From: Ahrensia kielensis DSM 5890
GTDB lineage: Bacteria > Pseudomonadota > Alphaproteobacteria > Rhizobiales > Rhizobiaceae
DNA length: 64,000 nucleotides
Assembly: GCF_000374465.1 (NCBI RefSeq)
Contig: NZ_KB894528.1
Coordinates: 1,105,127-1,169,126, forward strand
Reading direction: 5' to 3'
This document shows, one piece after another, positions 9,292 through 19,092 of this stretch. Each line of letters opens with the position of its first letter. The first letter of the stretch is position 1. Below the pieces are notes generated by a model that saw nothing but the letters and a program-made list of their open reading frames with translations, was not told where the DNA came from and ran no database searches. The position numbers and the translations under genes were made by a program.

Positions 9292-9879
9292 ATGATCACT
9301 TTCATGGCGATGAGGCCAAAATTGAAAAAAGGCTGTATTTTTATTGCCCTTACGTCACTTTTCGGATGCGTGAGCACAAGCCCAGCCGTTAAGACGAGCT
9401 TCTATACAGTTAACGGGCAAACAGGCGCGCAAATCGACCGCGAGCTTCGCGTCAAAGGGCCATTGAGCGGCCATGCGCTTGCCTCGGCTGCGATTAGTTT
9501 TGAGCCAGTTTCCCTCTTACAAGAAACCACAAAAGCTGGTTGCAGTTTCAAGACTGCAAAATTTCGTGTGAAGGCTGATATTACATTACCGCGCTGGGCA
9601 GACAGACGCGCATCGAAAGACCGTGACTTGCGCCGCGCTTGGGATGGACTTTCGAAATATGCAAAACTTCACGAGCAGATGCACGTAAAGATTGCAGAAC
9701 AATTTGCCAAACAAATAGGCGAAAGCCTAATGACGCTTCCAACGCATAAAACATGCGAAAAGCTTGATAAAGTGGCCGAAAAAACATTCAAACGTATATT
9801 GCGCAGTCATGACCGCGCTCAAAAACGATTCGATGCTATTGAGCAGAAACGACTAGCAGCCCTGTTTGAGGATGCTTAA
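9292..9879 (+). CDS. DUF922-family putative zinc-protease lipoprotein
   Basis: Protein of 195 aa with an N-terminal lipoprotein signal (basic MAMRPKLKK, a hydrophobic stretch, lipobox ending in Cys26). It is therefore probably anchored in the cell envelope. HEQMH at residues 127-131 is the HExxH zinc-binding motif of the DUF922 family, whose substrates are unknown to me. The start is set by AAAGGAG five bases before the ATG at 9292. It is convergent with the next gene, with only 7 bases between stops. Confidence 0.75.
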   Translation: MITFMAMRPKLKKGCIFIALTSLFGCVSTSPAVKTSFYTVNGQTGAQIDRELRVKGPLSGHALASAAISFEPVSLLQETTKAGCSFKTAKFRVKADITLPRWADRRASKDRDLRRAWDGLSKYAKLHEQMHVKIAEQFAKQIGESLMTLPTHKTCEKLDKVAEKTFKRILRSHDRAQKRFDAIEQKRLAALFEDA

Positions 9880-9886
9880 GTCAAAT

Positions 9887-10273
9887 TCAGCCTTTTCGTA
9901 GTCTTTTGTAATTTGCCCGAACGCGTTTAGCCATTGGCTCAATGCTCGCATCCGAAATATCTTGAAGTGATTTGGATATTCCTTGGGCATTAGGAACTTC
10001 GCCGCGCATAGCGCCGATAACAAGTGCGCTCCATGCTGAAATCATCTCAGCTTGAGCCGCATTATAACTTTCCATCAGGGCATCTGTTTTTTCGGTTAGA
10101 GCCAATTCGCCCTCACCGCCCCGCTTGCCATCTTTAGCAAGCCAAGGTGTCGCAACTTCATACGCCAAAGCTGGCATACGCATGGCGATAACCCAGGGTG
10201 CAAGCACCATAACATCCATACCGGATGAACGCCTTTTGAGTGATAAGTCGAATAAGTCAACAGGCGTAAACAT
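9887..10273 (-). CDS. Hypothetical protein, 128 aa
   Basis: I do not recognise this protein. It is soluble, starts MFTPVDLFDLSLKRRSSGMD and ends in a basic tail KRVRANYKRLRKG. The middle part (ALMESYNAAQAEMISAWSAL) looks helical and somewhat phasin-like, but that is only an impression. It sits downstream of the class III aminotransferase, with an 87-base gap, on the same strand, and converges with the DUF922 gene. Confidence 0.6.
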   Translation of the reverse strand: MFTPVDLFDLSLKRRSSGMDVMVLAPWVIAMRMPALAYEVATPWLAKDGKRGGEGELALTEKTDALMESYNAAQAEMISAWSALVIGAMRGEVPNAQGISKSLQDISDASIEPMAKRVRANYKRLRKG

Positions 10274-10360
10274 AGTGATCTCCGATCATTGGAAATCACA
10301 CATAATGCTGCAGCGCAATAAAATCAAGCTTTATCGCGCTGCAGTGCAGCATAGGCGCTA

Positions 10361-11731
10361 CTAAAGTGTTTTCATAGCCCCATCAAGTGCAGCCTTAACC
10401 CGCTCAACGGCCATATCAATATGTTCGCGAGTCCAGATCAATGGCGGTGACATAATCATCGTATCACCAACAGCACGCATCATAATATTATTGGCAATTG
10501 CGTTATCGCGCACAGCACTCGCCCCAGAACCCGATGGTTCGTGACGCGATTTGCTTTTCTTGTCCTTGACGATTTCAATCGCAATCAAAAAGCCTTTTCC
10601 GCGGATTTCACCAACCAAAGGATGATCGCCAATCTTATCTTGAAGGCTCTTGAGCAGGTAAGCACCCGTTTCATCACGAACCTGCTCAATCATTCCTTCA
10701 CGTTCAATGATTTCCAAATTGCGAAGCCCGACAGCACAGGCAACAGGATGCGCTGAATAAGTATAACCGTGATAAAACTCACCGCCCTTTTCAACCAGTG
10801 TCTTGGCGACACGGTCACCAACAATCAGTGCAGACAAAGGCATATAACCCGATGTGAGGCCTTTTGCCGTTGTTATCGTATCCGCTTTGATATTCATCGA
10901 CTGTGCCGCGAACCAATCGCCAGTGCGGCCATAGCCGGTAATCACTTCATCCAGCATCAACAACACGTCGTATTTTTCGCATATGCGCTGAATTTCAGGC
11001 CAATAGCTCGCCGGTGGAATTTTAACCCCGCCCGCTCCCTGAATTGGCTCGCCAATAAACGCCGCCACATTTTCAGGTCCAGCTTCGAGAATTGCATCTT
11101 CCACGGCTTTAGCAGCACGTAGGCCAAATGCCTCTTCGCTTTCACCTTCTTGCGCAAGTCCATAATAATAAGGACACATCACATGTTTGATGTTCGGTAC
11201 AGCGCCATTGAGTTGTTCGTGCATTGCACTCATACCGCCAAGCGAAGTCGCTGCCACGGTGGAACCATGATAGGCATTATCGCGCGATATAATGATGTTC
11301 TTTTCTGGCTTGCCTTCCAGCACCCAAAAATGACGCACCAAACGAAGCGCTGTATCATTAGCCTCAGAGCCCGATGAGCCAAAGAATACTTGGTTCATAT
11401 TATCAGGTGCAAGCGATGCAATTTTCTCTGCCAACAAAACCGGCGTTGGCGTCGTGCATTTGAAGAATGAATTGTAATATGGCAATTCGCGCATTTGCTC
11501 TGCGGCAACATCCGCTAATTCGTCAAATCCATAGCCAATATTAACACACCAAAGCCCTGCCATAGCATCGAGAATCTCGTTGCCTTCGCTATCATAAATA
11601 AAGGCACCCTTGGCATGTGTAACGATGCGGCTACCAGCATCACGTAATTCTTTGTGGTCAGTGAAGGGATGCAAATGATGTTTAGCATCCATTTTTTGAA
11701 GTTGTTCAGTCGAATAATTTTGAAAAGTCAT
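10361..11731 (-). CDS. Class III pyridoxal-phosphate aminotransferase (omega-amino acid/putrescine:pyruvate type)
   Basis: A 456-aa fold-type I class III aminotransferase. PLP-binding features are GSSGSEAND at about 118-126, the Asp-Glu pair LMLDEVITGYGRTG with D261, and the Schiff-base lysine K290 in TTAKGLTSGY. Overall it most resembles the SpuC/omega-amino-acid:pyruvate group, which transfers amino groups from putrescine, beta-alanine or similar amines to pyruvate. The real substrate cannot be told from sequence. It is monocistronic or cotranscribed with the small downstream gene. Confidence 0.85.
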   Translation of the reverse strand: MTFQNYSTEQLQKMDAKHHLHPFTDHKELRDAGSRIVTHAKGAFIYDSEGNEILDAMAGLWCVNIGYGFDELADVAAEQMRELPYYNSFFKCTTPTPVLLAEKIASLAPDNMNQVFFGSSGSEANDTALRLVRHFWVLEGKPEKNIIISRDNAYHGSTVAATSLGGMSAMHEQLNGAVPNIKHVMCPYYYGLAQEGESEEAFGLRAAKAVEDAILEAGPENVAAFIGEPIQGAGGVKIPPASYWPEIQRICEKYDVLLMLDEVITGYGRTGDWFAAQSMNIKADTITTAKGLTSGYMPLSALIVGDRVAKTLVEKGGEFYHGYTYSAHPVACAVGLRNLEIIEREGMIEQVRDETGAYLLKSLQDKIGDHPLVGEIRGKGFLIAIEIVKDKKSKSRHEPSGSGASAVRDNAIANNIMMRAVGDTMIMSPPLIWTREHIDMAVERVKAALDGAMKTL

Positions 11732-12035
11732 GATCAGTTCCTGAAATTGTGAAGATTAATGAATCAGGAAAGATTCGGCGGCGAATAGCCGATCCGTGCG
11801 CAAAGCAATAAAAGCTCAGCATGGCGTGATAATGTTGTGGTTTTCAATCTCATGACAGAAACCTATCAGAGCTACAAAACTTGGCAATCAACAAATGTCG
11901 GTTGAGGGTAAATCATTTTTAAAAACCTCTGATCGTTTTTGAAAATGACTGAACTGTTTTCAAATCTGCGCAGCACGAAGCCAATAGATCAACCATCTCT
12001 AGCCCATCGAATTTATTAAACGAAAGGGACACAAG
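11732..12035. other. Intergenic region with an inverted repeat
   Basis: This 304-base stretch separates two divergent genes. It holds no convincing ORF. An inverted repeat (TTTGAAAA, 11-base spacer, TTTTCAAA) lies at 11938-11964, about 70-100 bases before the small exported protein gene, and might be an operator. Nothing else is evident. Confidence 0.35.
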
Positions 12036-12296
12036 ATGTTTGACCTCAAAAAGAATAAAACAGCAATCGCAGCGATTACACTTATTGCAGCAATGCAAAT
12101 GGGTATCACAACAGCGAGCGCTGACACTAAAGCACCGAAACAAAACGCTGAAATTGTAGAACTAGACAACCAAGCAACTGGCAGCATTAAAACATGTGAT
12201 CCGTCTGCGCTTGGTGCCGACTTTGTTTGCCGCATCACTAAGGGAAATCCCAACCCACAATTCCCTAGTGCCCCCACCGGCAACTTCGGCATATAA
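12036..12296 (+). CDS. Small exported protein, 86 aa, unknown function
   Basis: It has a clear Sec-type signal peptide: basic MFDLKKNK, a hydrophobic core, and probable cleavage after TASA near residue 29. The mature part is about 57 aa, polar, with two cysteines (TCDPS and FVCRIT) that could form a disulfide in the periplasm, and ends PSAPTGNFGI. A purine-rich GAAAGGGA lies before the ATG. I do not recognise the family. It is followed after 56 bases by a membrane-anchored AraC-type regulator. Confidence 0.6.
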   Translation: MFDLKKNKTAIAAITLIAAMQMGITTASADTKAPKQNAEIVELDNQATGSIKTCDPSALGADFVCRITKGNPNPQFPSAPTGNFGI

Positions 12297-12352
12297 GCGC
12301 CATTATCAGCAGTGCTCTTTTAAATTGAGCGCTGCTGATATATCTGACTTGA

Positions 12353-13399
12353 ATGACGATTATCGAACTCATTGAAAGCTCTATGAGAGGCGGCGCCGCT
12401 GCCCTTTGTATGGCTTTAATTTTACAGCTCCTCGCAAGGCGCCCGATTACCGCTGCCGCTGCATTTGGCAGCCTGTTTTTGGCAGGCGCAGCTGTTTATT
12501 CAGTCGTCGCACTCCCCATCGTGCGCGAAGCAATGGGGCTATACATCATCCCATTTAAAATGCTCGGCATGTTATCGCCTGCTTTTTTCTGGCTTTTTAT
12601 TGAAGCATTACATGATGATCATTATAGATGGCGTTGGTACAAATCAGTCCCGCTCATTTTGATCGGCACTCTTTATCTTATCTGCATCCCGTTTCCGCCT
12701 ATAGCAATCTATGCAAAAACGCTGCAAGTCATCATCGTGACCCTGCTTATGGGCTGGACCATTAAAAGAGTTCGCTGCTGCTACCGCGATGATCTTGTGG
12801 CTTCAAGGCGCTACTTTGGGCGTGCCATGCGCGTACTTGTTCCACTTATCGGCGTTGCAATTATCGGCATTGAAATTCTTGAAACAATAGAAATACAGCA
12901 TGCTGTTGCCCGCCTCACCGTTGCGAGCGCGATTTTAGGTGTCGGCATTATTTTGGTCATATCTGTTTTGACATTGCGTCAATCCCTGTTGCCAATATCA
13001 ACATCCGCACAAAACTTGACCTTAAATACTGAAGAACTAAGCGCGGCAGACCGTATTGATCTGGGGCGTTTGCGCGACCTCATGGAAGAAGGTGCTTATT
13101 TGCATTCCGGCCTTTCAATTGGTCAATTGGCCACGCAGATGAACATTCCAGAACATCGTCTGCGCAAACTGATCAACAATGGTCTCGGCTACAGAAATTT
13201 CGCCGCCTTTATCAATGATCATCGTATAGCGGACGCGAAAAAGCGGCTTGCCGAACCAAGCTTTGCGCGCGAGCAAATCACCAGCCTTGCCTTTGATTTA
13301 GGCTACACGTCGCTGGCACCGTTTAACCGTGCTTTTCGTGAAAGAACAGGACAAAGTCCGACGGAATTTAGAGAACAAAATCTTACTCAAACGGCATAA
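12353..13399 (+). CDS. AraC-type regulator with N-terminal membrane domain
   Basis: Protein of 348 aa. Roughly the first 220 residues contain about six to seven hydrophobic helices, and the C-terminal 100 residues form an AraC-type double helix-turn-helix (LSIGQLATQMNIPEHRLRKLIN, then ITSLAFDLGYTSLAPFNRAF). The C-terminal signature RTGQSPTEFRE is typical. A DNA-binding domain fused to a membrane module suggests it senses a membrane or envelope signal. The target genes are unknown. The small exported protein just upstream may be functionally linked. Confidence 0.85.
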   Translation: MTIIELIESSMRGGAAALCMALILQLLARRPITAAAAFGSLFLAGAAVYSVVALPIVREAMGLYIIPFKMLGMLSPAFFWLFIEALHDDHYRWRWYKSVPLILIGTLYLICIPFPPIAIYAKTLQVIIVTLLMGWTIKRVRCCYRDDLVASRRYFGRAMRVLVPLIGVAIIGIEILETIEIQHAVARLTVASAILGVGIILVISVLTLRQSLLPISTSAQNLTLNTEELSAADRIDLGRLRDLMEEGAYLHSGLSIGQLATQMNIPEHRLRKLINNGLGYRNFAAFINDHRIADAKKRLAEPSFAREQITSLAFDLGYTSLAPFNRAFRERTGQSPTEFREQNLTQTA

Positions 13400-13456
13400 T
13401 CGCTGGCTAAAAACTGAGCACAGCACAACGCATCTTTAGCAAAGGAACGAAGCACT

Positions 13457-13795
13457 ATGGCGCTAAAACGATTTGCAACTGAATTTGGTATGGGTGTTGA
13501 TCTGCGTGGTCAGGATTACACAAAGGCAGCAATACGCGCCGTCAAAGATGCGCTCTATCGCAACTCGCTTACTGTCGCCCATGCACTTGATAAAGACCCG
13601 TCCGAGATGGTCGTTAAATGCGTCATCGGCATTGCAAAGCCAGACCTCGTGGACACGGCAGAAGTCGCCAAAGTCTTCCCTTATGGCGACATAACGGTCA
13701 CAGCTGAAATTGGCGGGCTGGACCAAGGAAAGCCCGATACTGGCGGCGTGACGACAATGGCAGTTGCCGCTGTGCAAGTTTGGCTCGATATTTGA
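13457..13795 (+). CDS. Lin0512 family protein
   Basis: A 112-aa protein matching the Lin0512 family as I recall it (conserved MALKRFATEFGMGVDLRGQD and a C-terminal GGVTTMAVAAVQVWLDI). The family is widespread and its function is unknown. It is probably cytoplasmic and ring-forming by analogy with similarly sized alpha-beta proteins, but this is inference. A purine-rich AAAGGAACGAAG precedes the ATG. It lies 57 bases after the AraC-type gene, so cotranscription is possible. Confidence 0.75.
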   Translation: MALKRFATEFGMGVDLRGQDYTKAAIRAVKDALYRNSLTVAHALDKDPSEMVVKCVIGIAKPDLVDTAEVAKVFPYGDITVTAEIGGLDQGKPDTGGVTTMAVAAVQVWLDI

Positions 13796-13973
13796 GCATC
13801 ATCTTTGGATTTGACAAGCAAGCAAGATTGAGGCTAATGCCGCCTTGGGCTTGAGGTGCCTGCCGCTCACTGAAAATGGTGAAACCTTTTTAAAGTTGAA
13901 TTCTGCATCCCGTTTATTGCGGTCATGTGGTAATGTGAGCCCCACTTCAAAGACCGCCTCAACGGAGGCAAGA

Positions 13974-14420
13974 ATGCAATCGAACAATAACACACCACTA
14001 CAGCGTGCCAAATTCCGCGCACGGCAAATGCGGGTTGAACAGTCAAAAATTGGCTATCAGCTATCGCACGGCCAAGCACTTGAGTTGGTTGCCAAAGAAC
14101 TAGGCTACAGAGACTGGAACACCGCTGCGGCCCTGCTCTCAAATTATCCAGATATTTCGGTACAAGTTGGCGATCATGTGCGTGGCACATATCTCAAACA
14201 GCCATTCACAGGCCGCGTTCTATCGGTGACAGAGCAAGGCGGCGGGGCTTATTTCCGTGTGACGCTTGATTTGGATGAAGCTGTTGATGTTGTCACATTT
14301 GATAGCTTTTCAGCTTTCAGAAAACGCATCAATGCGCAAATCGACATTAAAGGCGATTCACCAGCAAAAACCAGCGATGGCGAACCGCATTTATCCATTC
14401 TTGGGCATGTGCACGGGTGA
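13974..14420 (+). CDS. Glyoxalase-superfamily-related protein (Glyoxalase_8 type)
   Basis: A 148-aa protein. The N-terminal part has the LSHGQALELVAKELGYRDWNTAAAL signature seen in a glyoxalase-related domain family found in toxin-defence and hypothetical proteins. The C-terminal part is a small beta-rich segment. No catalytic assignment is possible. The ATG at 13974 has ACGGAGG five bases ahead and is preferred. The open frame extends upstream to 13845, but that part lacks a ribosome-binding site and family similarity. It converges with the formate dehydrogenase operon. Confidence 0.6.
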   Translation: MQSNNNTPLQRAKFRARQMRVEQSKIGYQLSHGQALELVAKELGYRDWNTAAALLSNYPDISVQVGDHVRGTYLKQPFTGRVLSVTEQGGGAYFRVTLDLDEAVDVVTFDSFSAFRKRINAQIDIKGDSPAKTSDGEPHLSILGHVHG

Positions 14421-14440
14421 AAAGCTACAAAGGCAGCAGT

Positions 14441-17230
14441 TTATTCTGCTGCCTGCACCTCTTCATATCGTCCAATTTTCGCCGCACAGAACTTGAACTC
14501 AGGAATTTTGCCAAATGGATCAAGTTGCGGATTTGTAAGCACATTCGCTGGGCTTTCATTAAAGCAGAACGGAATAAAAATCATACCATCCGCCACTTCG
14601 CGGTCGGCGCGCAACACGGCCGAAATCGCGCCACGGCGCGTTTCAACACTGACCATTTCACCCACAACCAAGCCCTGACGCGCAATCTCATACGGGTTCA
14701 TGGCGGCAATGCCTTCCGGTTCAATGTGATCAAGAACGTCTGAACGGCGTGTCATTGCCCCCGTGTGCCAATGTTCAAGCAAACGGCCCGTTGTCAGCAC
14801 CATCGGAAATTCTTCGTCCGGCACTTCATCCGGTGCACGCAAATCCGCAGGCACCAGCTTACCGCTGCCATCAGCCGTTGGAAAACCGTCTTCAAAAATC
14901 ACGGCACTTCCCGGTTCATTTTCGCTTTTCGCAGGATAGGTAACAGCATCTTCTTTAATAAGGCGCGACCAAGGAATATTGTTCAATGATGGCATAACAA
15001 GCATCATTTCATTGTAGACATCACTAACGTCACCATAAGTCCAGCCAAGGCCCATCCGGTTGGCAAGATCAATGATAATGTCCAAGTCCTGTCGCGCTTC
15101 TCCGGGCGGATCAAGCGCTGGACGTCCGATCTGTATCTGGCGGTTCGTATTGGTAAATGTACCAAGCTTTTCTGAATGCACAGAAGCAGGAAGAACCACA
15201 TCAGCATGCCATGCCGTTTCAGTCAGAAAAATATCTTGAACAACAAGATGTTTCAGTTTGGCGAGTGCAGCACGCGCATGAAGCTGATCTGGGTCTGACA
15301 TTGCTGGGTTTTCGCCCATAATATACATGCCGTGGATCTTATCTTCATGGATAGCATCCATGATTTCAACAACGGTAAGACCGCGTTTCGGATCAATAGT
15401 TGCGCCCCAAACATTTTCAAACTGGCTACGAATATCGGCGTTCTCTACGCTTTTATAGTCAGGCAAAAACATCGGAATAAGGCCCGCATCTGAGGCCCCT
15501 TGCACATTGTTTTGGCCGCGCAATGGATGCAGACCTGTGCCTTCACGCCCGATCTGCCCCGTAATCAAAGCCATCGCAATCAGGCAGCGAGAATTATCCG
15601 TGCCATGCGTATGCTGCGAAATGCCCATGCCCCAAAAAATGATGGACCGCTCGGACGTTGCATAAAGACGCGCCACTTCGCGCAAAGTCTCTGCCGGAAT
15701 GCCGCAAACTTCGGCCATGTCTTCGGGCGCAAAGTCTTTGACCTTTTCTTTAAGCGCCGCAAAGCCCGTTACATTGGCTTGAATATATTGCTCGTCATAA
15801 AGCTCTTCATCAACGATCACATGCAGCAAAGCATTCAGCATCGCGACATCTGTGCCCGGCTTGAACTGCAGAGCATGCTCTGCAAATTTCATCATGTCCT
15901 GCTTGCGCGGGTCCATGACAACGATCTTGGTGCCCTTTTTTGCCGCTTGCTTGAAATAGGTCGCAGCAACCGGATGGTTGGTGGCTGGGCGTGCGCCAAT
16001 AATAATCACGCAGTCAGACACCATTGCATCTGTAAATGGCGCGGACACAGCACCGGAGCCAACGCCTTCCAGAAGCGCTGCAACCGACGAAGCATGGCAA
16101 AGCCGCGTACAATGATCGACATTATTGGTGCCAAAACCTTGGCGCACCAATTTCTGGAACAGATAAGCTTCTTCGTTCGAACCCTTGGCTGAACCAAAAC
16201 CGCTGAGCGCATCGCCGCCATATTCTTTTTCAATCGCCATCAGCCCTTCAGCGGACTTAGCCATCGCTTCTTCCCATGTCGCTTCGCGAAAAACGTCTTC
16301 GATTTTCATAAAGCGCATATCGATATCGCCGCGCTTGGGCGCATCATCACGGCGGATTAATGGCTTGGTTAGACGCTCATTGCTCATCGCATAGTCATAG
16401 CCAAAGCGACCTTTAACGCAGAGCCGATTTTCATTGGCCGGTCCGTCGCGGCCATCAACCTGTACAATCTTATTGTCTTTGACATTAATCGTTGTCTGGC
16501 AACCAACACCGCAAAACGGGCAAACGGAATTGACAGATTTATCAAACTCTTTGATTTTGCGTGTTTTTCCCGCCTCATCCATAAGCGTTTTTTCATAAAG
16601 CGCTCCGGTTGGACAAGCCTGAACACACTCGCCGCATGTCACACAGGTAGAAAGCCCCATCGGATCATGAATATCAAAAACGGGCACTGAGTGAGAGCCG
16701 CGCTGCGCCATGCCGATCACATCATTAACCTGCACTTCGCGGCACGCACGCACGCATAGACCGCAAGCAATACATGCATCCATATTCACAGCAATGGCCG
16801 GATTTGATATGTCATGCACTTCGCGCGGGGCATCGGCAAATTTGTTCGGCAGACGGTCCGAACCGTCAATGCCAAAGCTTTCCGCCCATGCCCAAAAGAC
16901 GGATTTATCATCAGGGCCGCTATCGCGCGCAGGCATATCAGCGGCGAGCATTTCAAATACCATTTTACGGCTTTTTTCTGCACGCTCTGTCGCCGTATTT
17001 ACCTTCATGCCTTCTAACGGTTTACGGATACATGACGCAGCAAGATTACGCTCGCCCTCAATATCCACCATGCAAGCACGGCAGTTACCATCCGAGCGGT
17101 AACCGGGCTTATCAAGATAACATAAGTGAGGAATGTCCACGCCTTCGCGCTTTGCAACCTGCCAAATGGTTTCGCCATCTTCGGCGATTGCCGACTTGCC
17201 ATTAAGAGTAAAACTGACTTGCTTGCTCAT
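14441..17230 (-). CDS. fdhA: NAD-linked formate dehydrogenase, catalytic alpha subunit (Fdh1A/FdsA type)
   Basis: Oxidises formate to CO2 at a bis-pyranopterin W or Mo centre and passes electrons to the NADH-forming subunit (929 aa). In order it has an N-terminal 2Fe-2S domain with a NuoG-like Cys set, two 4Fe-4S clusters (CIACGLCVRAC and CVTCGECVQAC), a further CPFCGVGC cluster, and the molybdopterin oxidoreductase domain. The metal ligand is cysteine, not selenocysteine (DHCTRLCHASS). The ATG at 17230 overlaps the stop of the upstream gene (TGATG) and has AGGGAGGA ahead. The subunit pair matches the tungsten Fdh1 of methylotrophs, and a tungstate-binding protein is encoded near 41 kb. No fdsC/fdhD or fdsD is adjacent. 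Confidence 0.93.
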   Translation of the reverse strand: MSKQVSFTLNGKSAIAEDGETIWQVAKREGVDIPHLCYLDKPGYRSDGNCRACMVDIEGERNLAASCIRKPLEGMKVNTATERAEKSRKMVFEMLAADMPARDSGPDDKSVFWAWAESFGIDGSDRLPNKFADAPREVHDISNPAIAVNMDACIACGLCVRACREVQVNDVIGMAQRGSHSVPVFDIHDPMGLSTCVTCGECVQACPTGALYEKTLMDEAGKTRKIKEFDKSVNSVCPFCGVGCQTTINVKDNKIVQVDGRDGPANENRLCVKGRFGYDYAMSNERLTKPLIRRDDAPKRGDIDMRFMKIEDVFREATWEEAMAKSAEGLMAIEKEYGGDALSGFGSAKGSNEEAYLFQKLVRQGFGTNNVDHCTRLCHASSVAALLEGVGSGAVSAPFTDAMVSDCVIIIGARPATNHPVAATYFKQAAKKGTKIVVMDPRKQDMMKFAEHALQFKPGTDVAMLNALLHVIVDEELYDEQYIQANVTGFAALKEKVKDFAPEDMAEVCGIPAETLREVARLYATSERSIIFWGMGISQHTHGTDNSRCLIAMALITGQIGREGTGLHPLRGQNNVQGASDAGLIPMFLPDYKSVENADIRSQFENVWGATIDPKRGLTVVEIMDAIHEDKIHGMYIMGENPAMSDPDQLHARAALAKLKHLVVQDIFLTETAWHADVVLPASVHSEKLGTFTNTNRQIQIGRPALDPPGEARQDLDIIIDLANRMGLGWTYGDVSDVYNEMMLVMPSLNNIPWSRLIKEDAVTYPAKSENEPGSAVIFEDGFPTADGSGKLVPADLRAPDEVPDEEFPMVLTTGRLLEHWHTGAMTRRSDVLDHIEPEGIAAMNPYEIARQGLVVGEMVSVETRRGAISAVLRADREVADGMIFIPFCFNESPANVLTNPQLDPFGKIPEFKFCAAKIGRYEEVQAAE

Positions 17231-18912
17231 CACAAATCCTCCCTAAAATGGGTCAGCAAATGATTGACCGGATTGGGTGCCGCCTGCCCCAGGCCGCAGA
17301 TCGACGCATCGCGCATAACTTGTTCAATATCGCGGATGGTTTCCTCATCCAGCTTGCCTTCTTTGCGCAAAAGCTTGGATAGTTTTTCAGTACCGCTTCG
17401 GCACGGCGTACATTGGCCGCAACTTTCATGCGCAAAAAAATCGATCAAATTGATGACCGCATCTTTGATATTATCCTGATCCGATAAGATTACGACAGCG
17501 TGCGATCCCACAAAGGCACCATGCTGGAAAAGACTATCGCCGAAATCTAGCGGAATATCATCCATGGATGCTGGTAAAATACCGCCCGATGCACCGCCCG
17601 GAAGATAGGCTTTGAATTTGTGTCCATCGGCCATACCGCCGCAATATTCATCAATCAGTTCGCGCACGGTAACACCAGCAGGCGCTTGTTTGACACCTGG
17701 CTCTTTAACACGGCCCGACACAGACCATGACCGAATACCTGGATGGTCAGGTTTGCCCTGATCTTCAAACCATTGAGGCCCATTTTCCACGATGTCACGT
17801 ATCCACCACAATGTTTCAACATTGTGATTAAGCGTCGGACGGCCAAACAAACCTACCTCTGCGATGTAAGGCGGGCGATGCCGTGGCAATCCGCGCTTGC
17901 CTTCAATCGACTCGATCATCGCGCTTTCTTCGCCGCAAATATATGCGCCAGCGCCGCGCCGTAATTCGATAAAGCCTTTATCTATGATTTCGGCTTCTTC
18001 AAGCGCTGCGATTTCAGTACGTAAAATTTCCAAAACAGCAGGATATTCATCCCGCATATAAAGATAGATACGTGTCGCTTCGACCGCATGGGCTGCAACA
18101 ATTGCACCTTCGAACATGCGATGCGGATCACTTTCGAGATAGTACCGATCTTTAAATGTACCAGGTTCGCCTTCATCACCATTGATGGTCATCAGGCGCG
18201 GACCGGGGTAGCCTTTTACAAAACCCCATTTTTTTCCCGCTGGGAACCCTGCTCCACCAAGACCGCGCAAACCTGCACCGCTTAGCGTTTCAATCAACAT
18301 GTCAACAGTCAGCTCGTTGGCACGCACACGGTCAAGCACCTGATAGCCACCGCTCTCCTGATAGGCATGAAGATTGATATAGTCAGGCACAGCAACATCA
18401 AACTCGCCAAGCTCACTCATTTTAAGAAGCTTTTCCGTCGAAGCATTGTCTACTTCGCGGTCACCAATGCGCGCTGCAGGTGCGCCAGCACAGCGCCCCA
18501 TACAAGGGGCCCGTAAAACACGCACATGATTTGGGTTCGCATTTGCGCTTAAATTGGCGAGCAGATCTTCCGCACCATTCATCATACAGGACAATGAATC
18601 GCACACGCGAATGGTAAGCGGCGCAGGCTTTTCGTCATTTTCCCGAATAACATCAAAATTATCGTAGAAGGATGCAACTTCATATATTTCAGCCTGGCCG
18701 ATGCGCATTTCCTCTGCCAGAGCACGAATATGACGCGCTTCTATGCAGCCGAACATGTCTTGAATTTTATGAAGATTTTCGATTAGCAAATCGCGAGCAA
18801 CCGATGCGCCTGCCAAAGCAAGCCTTATTTCGTCCAGCGCTGTGTCTTCAAGCTGACGTCCTTTAGTAAGGCTGCTTTTTCGGCCTTTGCGCATGGGCGT
18901 CAAATCATTCAT
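17230..18912 (-). CDS. fdhB: Formate dehydrogenase beta subunit, NuoE-NuoF fusion
   Basis: Takes electrons from the alpha subunit and reduces NAD+ (560 aa). The N-terminal 170 residues are a NuoE-like thioredoxin-fold 2Fe-2S domain (CDSLSC and CMGRC). The rest is NuoF-like, with the NADH/FMN site GLRGLGGAGFPAGKKW, INGDEGEPGTFKDR and the 4Fe-4S motif ESCGQCTPCRSGTEKL. In Fds enzymes these are two proteins (FdsG and FdsB); the fusion is the form known from Methylobacterium Fdh1B. It is the first gene of the operon. The 239 bases upstream separate it from divergent plcP. Confidence 0.93.
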   Translation of the reverse strand: MNDLTPMRKGRKSSLTKGRQLEDTALDEIRLALAGASVARDLLIENLHKIQDMFGCIEARHIRALAEEMRIGQAEIYEVASFYDNFDVIRENDEKPAPLTIRVCDSLSCMMNGAEDLLANLSANANPNHVRVLRAPCMGRCAGAPAARIGDREVDNASTEKLLKMSELGEFDVAVPDYINLHAYQESGGYQVLDRVRANELTVDMLIETLSGAGLRGLGGAGFPAGKKWGFVKGYPGPRLMTINGDEGEPGTFKDRYYLESDPHRMFEGAIVAAHAVEATRIYLYMRDEYPAVLEILRTEIAALEEAEIIDKGFIELRRGAGAYICGEESAMIESIEGKRGLPRHRPPYIAEVGLFGRPTLNHNVETLWWIRDIVENGPQWFEDQGKPDHPGIRSWSVSGRVKEPGVKQAPAGVTVRELIDEYCGGMADGHKFKAYLPGGASGGILPASMDDIPLDFGDSLFQHGAFVGSHAVVILSDQDNIKDAVINLIDFFAHESCGQCTPCRSGTEKLSKLLRKEGKLDEETIRDIEQVMRDASICGLGQAAPNPVNHLLTHFREDL

Positions 18913-19092
18913 CTAAAATCATCCAATATCATCATTATCACAACTTAATTCGACAAAGAGCAATAGGCTTTTCCTAAAGCGTCGTTAATGCGTCGTGTTT
19001 ATCTATAGTCCAGATGATTACTGGATTTTGTAGCCCACGACCACCCATTGCAAAACATACAATTCAAATATCTCAGATTTTGAACCACAGCA

